From NCBI GenBank assembly GCA_030340625.1, contig JAOPHQ010002318.1, positions 1 through 64,000 of the forward strand: a stretch of DNA of 64,000 bases. Reading direction: 5' to 3'. Of this stretch, positions 58,760 to 64,000 are shown one piece after another (position 1 is the first letter of the stretch; the number at the start of each line of letters is the position of its first letter). Source of the DNA: Merluccius polli. Taxonomy: Eukaryota; Chordata; Actinopteri; Gadiformes; Merlucciidae. The notes below the pieces were generated by a model that saw only the letters and a program-made list of their open reading frames with translations, searched no databases and was not told the DNA's origin. The translations under genes and the position numbers were made by a program.

Positions 58760-61665
58760 CGATGACGATGACGATGACGACATTGGCGGTTCTAGACGGG
58801 GGCCAGGGTGGGCCGGTGCCCCTGTGAAATTGCTCTTGGCCCCTGTTACGGCCCCTGCACCGATCAGCCAATGAATTAATTTCTTACCGCGACATGCGCT
58901 CGTTTGAAGAACGATACCCTCGACTAGCCCCTGTCAAATAGAACGGACCCGTCGGTCGTAGGTCCGCGGTGGGATACGTTTGCGGGGTGGGTTAATATTG
59001 CGCGCACCCCCCCCCCCCCCCCCCCCCCCCCGCCGCGAACGTAGCCCACCGCGGAGCTACGGGGTGGGTTAATATTGCGCGCACCCCCCCCCCCCCCCCC
59101 CGTGTGACGTGTTAATAGATAGTGGCATTGTACAATCATAACATTTATTAACATAGTTACCTATAAATAATAACAAATGAACAAAAACAGTGTTTTTTTC
59201 CCTTTGTTTCCGTGCAAATAAGTACATGTACATTAGAAAACCTTCATATTTAATGGAATATCCTTTTACAAAACAACATGAACAACCTCAGGTTTTCTTC
59301 AAACAAGCGTTTGCACAAATACAAAAAACCTTTGTTTCAATGGTGTTTGAAACTGAAAAATATAGTATCGCTCTTTAAAATGTATGGTATTGCATGGACA
59401 ATAGGAATCCACCAAACTAAACAATTTCGTTGTGAATCTGTTAAACAAATAAACAAATATGCTCCTGCAATGTTATTGTGCTTGTAGGACTAGGTCTAAT
59501 TGGATGTCTGTCACTTTAAATTTCTCAGCATGGACCAATGACTGTATATAAGGCATGGACATTCGTGACAGTGAAATTTACGGTCTAACTTTCTCTAACT
59601 TTCTTTCTATGCAAGATGCTAGTGGAAATCAGTACTACAGATGAATCCATTTTATATGGTTATAAATAAAGTATATGGTTATAAATGTGCCCCCCTTAAA
59701 AACACACTGGCCCCACCTCGGCCCCCCTGGTGATTTTGGTCTAGAACCGCCACTGGATGACGACGATGATGATGTGTGCGTGCGTGCGTGTATGTGTGTG
59801 TGTGTGTGTATGCGTGCGTGCGTGTATGTGTGCAATGTGTGCACGCGTGTGTGTGTGTTTGTGTGTCTTACTGATCTGGAGGCGATGGGCATGCCTGTTT
59901 CATCCACAGGGCCGATCCCTTGGAACTTGATGAGTCTCTCCTCCCTGGTGGGCTCCGACCTGCGTGGCAGGGTGGCCGAACCCTTGGACTGAACGCCATT
60001 GGTCAGCCCCCCTTCTGAGTGGATGGAAATGTGACCGTTTAGCCAATCACGTATTGATGTTGTTACAGAATGGACAATGGACAAATACAATACCCCTGTA
60101 CTGAACTCTCTACAGTGTACTCTGGGCATATTTAACTTTCAAAGAAAAGATAAGGTTATTTTCTTATTATGTAACACAGTAATTCCACAACGTTCACTGT
60201 TATACAATAAGTGATTCCAGATGACACGGAAACAAAAAAGCATATGAGATTATACGTTTGATGTCATTAAATTTAATTCAGAGATTTACTTATAAATGTA
60301 TTTTGGTGTAAGCACTGAGGCAATGAGACAAATCATGCACCTCTTTGGAGTTCTACTTCTCTCTTACAAACACACACACCTTGAAATAAAACATTGTTTA
60401 TGTGCTATAAATGAAATGTGGAACGTGAGGGGCTCTTGGTTTGTGTGAAATGATCTCACCGTGCGAGGGGCCATAATAGGATCCAAAGCTAAGTGTGGTC
60501 CCACCACCCCCATTCATCTCCGAGACCTTTCAAATGAGAACACACATCACATCTCCATCCCATGTAAGTGTTTATGAGCATCAGAAATAGTTTCACTTAA
60601 TTGTTGATGTTAAACGTGAATTATGTCACTTGTTCATTGCAGTTTCACATTTGTTCCTTTTGTTTAACATTTTCTCCACAAAGCAAATTGATTTAGACAG
60701 AAAAATCTCTTTGAGAGTGAGTGGATGGGTTTTATTCTTCAGCAAAAAAGTCACATAAAGCAGGTTTTGGTTTTACCAACATAGCACGAATTACATGTAA
60801 CACACATCATGTCCACAAGGAGGAGCACTCGTACACTGAACTCCTGACCTCGAGTGTTGTGACTGCCTGCCGGTGCACCTGACATGAGTGTGTGTGTGGC
60901 TTGCCTTGAGTTCCCCAGAGGGCTGTCTGGCGGAGCGGAAGGGACTCAGAGGAGGAGTGGGGAGCCCGGGGGAGATGACCACCAGCTCTGGAGACGTCAG
61001 GAGCTGCTGTTGACCCGAAGACCCTCCATCTCCCGAGAAGATGATCTGGGAGCTGTTGTTGTGGTCCACCGCTTCCACTTGCTACATGTTGGCGGATGCA
61101 TGAATAAATAAATGAATGAATAAATGAATGAATAAAAAACAACATACTCCTGTGACCTCCCAGGGAGGTCACAGGAGCTTGTTAGCATCTTAGCTATGTT
61201 ACGGAGATCAACTGACCCTTGTGGGAGACACACACATGAAAAAGGCCCTTCATTTATTTAAAGTAGGGAAGTGTTTCCGCCCACTGGATTGTCTCTCTTG
61301 CGGGGGCGGTAGAAAGGGCTCATTCAAGGTGCAGGACAGGGCAAGTGAAACAGGAGAGGCCTATTATGTGCCCATAACTCCCTATTCATCGGTCCTGGCC
61401 TGTTCTCAAGCCAGGGGGGGGTGTGGGGGGGGGGGCGTCGAAGGGTTGGGTGAAGGGTCGTTTAATGTCAACGCCAAAGTCCAGCAGCGCCGGCTTGCCA
61501 TTTTGAAGCTCTTCTTCTTCTTCTTCTTCTTCTTCTTCTTCTTCTTCTTCTTCTTCTTGTGTGCTCCCGTGGTTGCCATGGAAATGGGTACATGCCCACC
61601 CCCCCACCTCCCACAGTTATGTTTTCATGATGGTTAGAGTACTGTGTAAGTGTGGGGTGATGGAG

Positions 61666-61762
<97 letters not shown>

Positions 61763-62013
61763 GTGGAGACCCTGGGAAAGAGTGGGAGCTCCGATGCCTA
61801 ATCACTTTATCTATGATGTAATTTCTACAGCTACATATTATTTGTCTGGAGATGCAGGCAATATGAATGTGGGTTGCACATTATTTAGATCTTTTAAATA
61901 GCAAATATGCAGAACATTGAATTAGTCAAAACTGACTGAAGATGAGTTTACCTGAGCCTGCATGGCATCTGTTATCTTCCGCTCTGGTATGAAGCTGCCT
62001 TTTTTCTGGGTAT
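46561..62013 (-). CDS. sorbs3: sorbs3 gene, vinexin (SoHo plus three SH3 domains), 5' end not found in the window
   Basis: Vinexin is a focal-adhesion scaffold: its first two SH3 domains bind vinculin and its third binds Sos (family knowledge). Twenty-one exons join in frame to about 740 residues plus stop; human vinexin alpha has 671. Parts, numbered from the first full codon: SoHo region about 125-170 (FQGIGPVDETGMPIA, then NKPRDWYKSMFRQIHKK); a helical acidic segment about 267-300; SH3-1 387-439; SH3-2 463-516; a Ser-Pro linker about 517-684; SH3-3 685-740 ending FGTFPGNYVAPV. Each SH3 is split by one intron. The NYVAPV tail, segment order and pdlim2 neighbour fit SORBS3 rather than SORBS1/2. 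The first exon seen begins in phase 1, so at least one upstream coding exon is missing. Several introns hold MITEs, SINEs or microsatellites. Confidence 0.93.
46754..46860 (-). CDS. sorbs3: sorbs3 exon T (SH3-3, first part)
   Basis: PYKAVYNYKPQNTDELEL then REGDIVQVMEMCDDGWFV, close to the vinexin SH3-3 (YRPQNEDELELREGD, CDDGWFVG). Acceptor TTTCAG, donor GTAG|GTAAGC. Phase 2 in, phase 1 out. Confidence 0.95.
46979..47073 (-). CDS. sorbs3: sorbs3 exon S (linker before SH3-3)
   Basis: GGIPAQPHPHVSSSQKTP then KVPNNYGSTAARH plus two bases. Acceptor CCTCTAG, donor CC|GTGAGT. Phase 0 in, phase 2 out. Confidence 0.82.
47599..48114 (-). CDS. sorbs3: sorbs3 exon R (SH3-2 remainder and Ser-Pro linker)
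   Basis: A 172-codon exon. It begins GELISVTRRVDDRWLEGR and continues SGIFPANYVQV (end of SH3-2). A linker follows with about 16 Ser-Pro pairs, including three tandem PLSPGS-type units. Acceptor TCCACTAG, donor GGCAG|GTCTGC. Ser-Pro pairs are typical proline-directed kinase targets; that role is inferred. Confidence 0.93.
48407..48532 (-). CDS. sorbs3: sorbs3 exon Q (inter-SH3 linker and SH3-2 start)
   Basis: ILPPTEKPTPIKTPTIQV then LDYGEAVALYNFNADLP and VELSFRK. EAVALYNF is the SH3-2 opening strand. Acceptor ATGGTCCAG, donor AAG|GTGGGC. Phase 0 both ends. Confidence 0.95.
48622..48736 (-). CDS. sorbs3: sorbs3 exon P (SH3-1 remainder)
   Basis: KELTLQKGDIVYIHRQVD, then NWYDGEHHGRVGIFP and TTYVE. 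It has the SH3 features ELTL, DIV, NW and GIFP-Y. Acceptor GCGTCCAG, donor GAG|GTACGC. A TCTCTGTGTG-type repeat lies just upstream of the acceptor. Phase 2 in, phase 0 out. Confidence 0.95.
49025..49367. mobile_element. TTAA-type MITE
   Basis: Ends AGGGGCTGTAGGTAAGA and its imperfect inverse TTACCTACAGCACCT. TTAA at the left end, decayed to GTAA at the right. In the sorbs3 intron between exons O and P. Confidence 0.68.
49418..49464 (-). CDS. sorbs3: sorbs3 exon O (SH3-1 start)
   Basis: MKAARVKFNFQAQSP plus two bases; ARVKFNF is the SH3 ALYDY-type strand. Acceptor TTGTCCAG, donor CAA|GTGAGT. Phase 0 in, phase 2 out. Confidence 0.92.
49663..49718 (-). CDS. sorbs3: sorbs3 exon N
   Basis: ERLSASASMDVPSKREEKK, ending in the RREEKK segment that precedes SH3-1 in vinexin. 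Acceptor TTTGCAG, donor AAG|GTATGG. Phase 1 in, phase 0 out. Confidence 0.85.
50270..50360 (+). repeat. diverged minisatellite, about 41-bp unit
   Basis: TTGTGTTTTGTTGARTRATA units recur two to three times, downstream (gene sense) of sorbs3 exon M. Confidence 0.75.
50469..50510 (-). CDS. sorbs3: sorbs3 exon M (42-nt small exon)
   Basis: Reads VSQSMMGPAPAPMT plus one base from acceptor ATGCCAAG after a (CT)n tract. Donor ACAG|GTAATG. Phase 1 in and out, so it could be a cassette exon. A second acceptor (TCACAG) would read a different frame. The intron to exon L is only 42 bp, which is very short; intron retention or a wrong boundary is possible. Confidence 0.5.
50553..50641 (-). CDS. sorbs3: sorbs3 exon L
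   Basis: SSLPASKPPGRHSLSPSP then ASAPRTLSTHTS plus one base, a Ser/Pro-rich segment like the ARSLSPHK region of vinexin. Acceptor TTTCTTCCAG, donor AGCG|GTAAAC. Phase 2 in, phase 1 out. Confidence 0.75.
51046..51579. mobile_element. non-autonomous DNA transposon, 534 bp
   Basis: Starts TAGCCTGGCAAGCC and ends TTCTAGGCTA. The flanking sequence gtgatatca repeats at 51037-51045 and 51580-51588. Internal hairpin ACGTAGTCAGAGC with its complement. No ORF. In the sorbs3 intron between exons K and L. Confidence 0.75.
51700..51825 (-). mobile_element. tRNA-derived SINE, degraded
   Basis: The minus strand reads CTCAACTGGTAGAGCATGG (tRNA-like A-box region), then CCTGGGTTAGGGGTTAACC, and ends with CTTTGGATAAACGCGTCC, a SINE tail. 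In the sorbs3 intron between exons K and L. Confidence 0.65.
52733..52788 (-). CDS. sorbs3: sorbs3 exon K
   Basis: EPRSKDPGPVSATGSANN plus two bases. Acceptor GCTTTTAG, donor ACAG|GTGAGT. Phase 0 in, phase 2 out. Placed by splice sites and phase; weak similarity to other vinexins. Confidence 0.65.
53457..53728. repeat. TG-rich compound repeat with longer-order units
   Basis: TG tracts are separated by TAAGCCTACATTTATATG-like spacers recurring about four times. In the sorbs3 intron between exons J and K. Confidence 0.85.
53816..53929 (-). CDS. sorbs3: sorbs3 exon J (acidic helix)
   Basis: ASLVSELRSFEAELDSD then IQGLERQLSQK, matching the vinexin segment with ELAELSAELDKDL, a likely coiled-coil helix. 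Acceptor CGGTTCAG. The donor in phase is GAG|GTACTG. A stronger-looking donor G|GTGAGG five bases earlier would put the next exon out of frame. Confidence 0.83.
54090..54146 (-). CDS. sorbs3: sorbs3 exon I
   Basis: VYQVQDKQPQKKPTPPSIE, 19 codons. It corresponds to the vinexin segment before the acidic helix. Acceptor CCCCACAG, donor GAG|GTGAGC. Phase 0 both ends. Confidence 0.82.
54955..55350. repeat. CA-rich simple sequence
   Basis: CA tracts with ATG/CG interruptions (55021-55140 and 55277-55350) around a short unique stretch; a C run lies at 55292-55302. Confidence 0.85.
55507..55763. repeat. minisatellite, about 24-27-bp units
   Basis: Roughly ten units of GACAGGGGAGGAGGACTCTA type with indels of GAG. 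In the sorbs3 intron between exons H and I. Confidence 0.9.
56380..56485 (-). CDS. sorbs3: sorbs3 exon H
   Basis: Reads WREDVDKLSDSGVAPQ, then RSIFDFEPGRTTTVENY and HQ. The acceptor is TTAG at 56489-56486 with a (GT)n array where a pyrimidine tract is expected. Donor CAG|GTAAGG. Phase 2 in, phase 0 out. Confidence 0.87.
56489..56546. repeat. (CA)n array in the acceptor region of sorbs3 exon H
   Basis: On the gene strand a (GT)n run of about 58 bp leads directly into TTAG|exon. Confidence 0.95.
56635..56680 (+). mobile_element. short LINE 3' tail remnant
   Basis: CTGTCTGGGATCAATAAAG followed by TATTC; same tail type as at 820-856. In the sorbs3 intron between exons G and H. Confidence 0.4.
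56799..56886 (-). CDS. sorbs3: sorbs3 exon G
   Basis: RIQSSASPEQEKEADN then NLFRLTPYGALPD plus two bases. Acceptor ATCTCCAG, donor ACTG|GTAGGA. Phase 1 in, phase 2 out. Confidence 0.78.
56982..57017 (-). CDS. sorbs3: sorbs3 exon F (36-nt small exon)
   Basis: EPEMDSESWVTE plus one base. Acceptor TTCAACAG, donor GAAC|GTAAGT. Phase 1 in, phase 1 out, so skipping it preserves the frame. Confidence 0.72.
57503..57537. repeat. perfect hairpin, 14-bp arms
   Basis: TGAATCATGAAGTA pairs with TACTTCATGATTCA across 7 bases. sorbs3 intron between exons E and F. Confidence 0.85.
58049..58273. repeat. homopurine/homopyrimidine tract of about 220 bp
   Basis: Almost only A and G on the plus strand (GGAGGA, AGAAGG units with few breaks). 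On the sorbs3 strand it is polypyrimidine starting about 8 bases inside the intron after exon E. Confidence 0.92.
58281..58344 (-). CDS. sorbs3: sorbs3 exon E (SoHo, second part)
   Basis: SVNKPRDWYKSMFRQIHKK then PE plus one base, a near match to the vinexin SoHo end (RPRDWYRRMFQQIH). Acceptor CTCCACCAG, donor GAAG|GTACAG. Phase 0 in, phase 1 out. The intron then runs through a sense-strand polypyrimidine stretch of about 220 bp. Confidence 0.93.
58698..58780. repeat. (GAT)n microsatellite, GATGAC at its right end
   Basis: Trinucleotide array interrupted on the right by a hAT-like insertion; continues at 59756-59774. Confidence 0.95.
58781..59755. mobile_element. non-autonomous hAT-like element (CATTGGCGGTTCTAGAC ends) inserted in a GAT microsatellite
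   Basis: Inverted ends CATTGGCGGTTCTAGAC and GTCTAGAACCGCCACTG. Flanked by gatgacga (58773-58780 and 59756-59763). The duplication is less certain than the others because the host is itself a GATGAC repeat. Interior 58950-59100 carries two GC-rich modules with long C runs. In the sorbs3 intron between exons D and E. Confidence 0.85.
59872..60014 (-). CDS. sorbs3: sorbs3 exon D (SoHo, first part)
   Basis: Starts EGGLTNGVQSKGSATLP; the SoHo core reads ERLIKFQGIGPVDETGM, then PIASRS. Acceptor CCACTCAG, donor TCA|GTAAGA. Phase 1 in, phase 0 out. A TG-rich tract lies immediately inside the downstream intron. Confidence 0.92.
60460..60526 (-). CDS. sorbs3: sorbs3 exon C
   Basis: VSEMNGGGGTTLSFG then SYYGPSH plus one base. 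It resembles the vinexin N-terminal NGG-TL-F segment. Acceptor TTGAAAG, donor CACG|GTGAGA. Phase 0 in, phase 1 out. Confidence 0.75.
60905..61081 (-). CDS. sorbs3: sorbs3 exon B (GC-AG intron donor)
   Basis: Fifty-nine codons starting QVEAVDHNNSSQIIFSG and ending RQPSGELK, with LPTPPLSPF in the middle. Acceptor ATGTAG. The frame runs into AAG|GCAAGC, a non-canonical GC donor with otherwise perfect consensus. Phase 0 both ends. Confidence 0.78.
61147..61177. repeat. perfect hairpin, 15-bp arms, 1-base loop
   Basis: CTCCTGTGACCTCCC, then A, then its complement. It lies 65 bp upstream (gene sense) of sorbs3 exon B. Confidence 0.9.
61669..61761. repeat. (TG)n microsatellite
   Basis: Pure TG array of about 92 bp in the sorbs3 intron between exons A and B. 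A (TTC)n run (61511-61558) lies 110 bp away. Confidence 0.97.
61952..62013 (-). CDS. sorbs3: sorbs3 exon A (first recognised)
   Basis: Two carry-over bases, then TQKKGSFIPERKITDAMQAQ. Acceptor TTTCCAG, donor CAG|GTAAAC. Phase 1 in, phase 0 out. It lies before the SoHo region. The partner exon upstream was not found in 62014-64000. Confidence 0.75.
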
Positions 62014-63918
62014 CTGGAAACCAAAACAACAGCACCAACTGTTTTTACTTTTTTCATATTATGAAAAATGTTGGTTGTACTTGGATAACTGCACAATCCT
62101 TACTGATGGGATAACCCACTACTATTTGTTCACAAAACAAACTGAACCCCATAACTCCAGTTCCTTGTTATGCTGGTGAAATTCCTTAATAGGGTCTTAT
62201 TCTTAAACATATGCTTGCTAACCACCGTCATTATAGAATAACAAGTTGCTAAATCAGGAATATGGAAACTGCTGGAGCAATGCTATGGGTTTCTGTGTAC
62301 ACTTCTCCCTTCCACGTATATACTGGTGCATATAGGTGGCTCTTTTTTTACTTGGAACAGAGGGCGGATTGGACACACACTTGGACAAGATGCAGAGGAG
62401 ACATTTGTGTTTACCTGCTTACTGAACTGCAGATGTACAGCTGTAGTTCAGTGGGTGTCCAACCACAGAGGTAAATTGTTTACCACATCTATTGCACCGT
62501 TGTCAAAACATTTATTGTAGAGTTTAGTCTAGAGCAGCTTGCCTTGATACATATCTGTGACAGTGGTAGAGGAATGATGCATTTGTGTTTATGCAACATT
62601 TTGGTGCACCAAGTCTCATCTTAGTGTGAATCTTCAGCGAATGTTTGAGTATTTGTTTCCACTAATAGACTAGTCCCTGTGTTCTTAGCTGAATCTGCAT
62701 CTTAACTGAAACACATGTGCTGTTATTCAGTTGTTCCAATGGGGGAGCATCAGCAGATCCAGTGCTTAAGTCTCATCAGCACATCAGTTTCTTTCCCCAT
62801 CTGTTACCAAGGCAAAGGCCATCCAAAACATTGACTGTGACTCACATGTCTGCCACACTTTCCCATCAGCAAGTAAGCAAGAGAGACAGGGAGACTGTGA
62901 GATAGAGAAAGTTAGCCACTGTTTGCACTGAGTGTGTTGCAGTGAGTGACTCCTGATCAATGGCACCTTGGATAATCTGATTAGGATGTTGTGCTTTGGC
63001 ATCAAAAGCATGGAGGGGTTTCTTTTACAAGGGAGGACATTTCCGCTCATTTATGAGACAGGCAGATTACGTCCTGTAATAAGAGAGTCGCCATGGAAAC
63101 CACAGACCTGCAACTGTACAACTGCAGGCCCAGATCGCTGGGCCTCTGCTTTTCCTCCTGGAACAAATAATTGTTAGCTCAAGCCTTTCTATTATTTTCC
63201 ATTTTATGATTCTCTCAAAATATCTCTGTAGCGTAAAGACATAGTTTTCATCTGTCTTTAAGGTCAGTGAATAAAAAGGTGCAGGAACTTGTTGTCGATA
63301 GGATTAACCAAAGTGTCGAGGTAGAATAGTATGAATATGACGTGTTCTGGATTTACAGGTCCAACCAGAATGTATGAACCAAATGGGGCCAACTAACAGC
63401 ATGCTGAACGCTGTCCAATAGTGTTCATGTGATGACTGATGAGTTCAGCATGTGAGCCGTACTGCAAATGCAATCATGGTGACTTGAACTATATAAACTA
63501 AAACAAATTAAAACAGACTAAACTAAAACAAACTTAACTAAACTAAACTCAACCAAACTAAAATCCTGTGCACACATTTATTTTCAAAAAGCTTAACACA
63601 GAGTGCATGTGGTGAGAGCATCAGTATAGATTTCATACCAGCCAGGTCACCCATATCTGAGTCTGCACACCCTTACCAGCACCGTGTTACATAACAGAAC
63701 AACCTAGGCACTGGCGTGCCAAAGTCATTACTGCTCAGGCCCAGACGCTTCCTATATTATGTGCAATACAAAAGCTAACAGTGTCAATAATTCAGCAGTT
63801 TGAGATCTGATTTACACACTAATGTATTGACATTTGACAATGTTGGTATTTGTGGACCTTGTGTTTCTTTAGTCTCTGACTGTCACTCTAATGATCCCAT
63901 CTCGCTAATAAATACACA
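62014..63918. other. sorbs3 5' intron or flank, no exon recognised
   Basis: No open frame resembling a vinexin N terminus and ending with a phase-1 donor was found. An ACTAAA-rich simple stretch occupies 63490-63565. Confidence 0.5.
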
Positions 63919-63922
63919 TTAA

Positions 63923-64000
63923 AGGGGCTGTAGACAACTTTTCCCACCCTAGTGTTTCAAAGTGGTATTATTTTTGTGCCGCTGTCGCAAAGACAAACCG
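63923..64000. mobile_element. left end of a TTAA-type MITE cut by the window edge
   Basis: TTAA (63919-63922) followed by AGGGGCTGTAGACAAC, close to the left end of the element at 49025. The right end is outside the window. Confidence 0.5.

Noticed and set aside
46561..62013. SORBS1 or SORBS2 identity
   Set aside because: Compact domain order, REEKK segment before SH3-1, and adjacency to pdlim2 fit SORBS3.

Overview
This is vertebrate nuclear DNA, most likely from a teleost fish. It has short exons in long introns, dense CA/TG microsatellites, tRNA-derived SINEs, hAT, Harbinger and TTAA-target DNA transposons, and a Tc1-like transposon. Long dinucleotide arrays are unusually common; the species cannot be named from the sequence.

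Two protein-coding genes, both on the minus strand, explain the coding content. Reading from high to low coordinates, the first is sorbs3 (vinexin). Twenty-one coding exons can be followed from 62013 to the stop at 46561, giving about 740 residues. Its first exon(s) lie beyond or hidden near the right edge. It encodes a SoHo (sorbin homology) region and three SH3 domains, with a Ser-Pro-rich linker between SH3-2 and SH3-3. The second is pdlim2 (mystique), with eight coding exons from 36543 to 5420. The exons join into a 355-residue protein with an N-terminal PDZ, a PDLIM2-type middle region and one C-terminal LIM domain. The order SORBS3 then PDLIM2 on one strand is that of human 8p21.3. It parallels SORBS1-PDLIM1 and SORBS2-PDLIM3, so this is an ancient linked pair of actin-cytoskeleton scaffold genes.

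Layout: 1-4300, intergenic low-complexity DNA with a LINE 3' remnant; 4300-5419, probable pdlim2 3'UTR; 5420-36578, pdlim2; 36579-44930, a candidate non-coding pdlim2 first exon near 44050 plus intergenic DNA; 44930-46560, probable sorbs3 3'UTR; 46561-62013, sorbs3; 62014-64000, sorbs3 5' intron or flank without a recognised exon.

The introns carry the more unusual material. The 17.5-kb pdlim2 intron holds a transposon nest (17791-23318) in which several insertions can be ordered by their target-site duplications. Another pdlim2 intron carries a Tc1/mariner element of DD36E type with an uninterrupted transposase ORF and 31-bp terminal repeats identical over the part compared. A GC-rich module with long C runs appears inside three hAT-like families with different ends. 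Several microsatellites touch splice sites. No bacterial-type system, CRISPR array or viral gene was seen.
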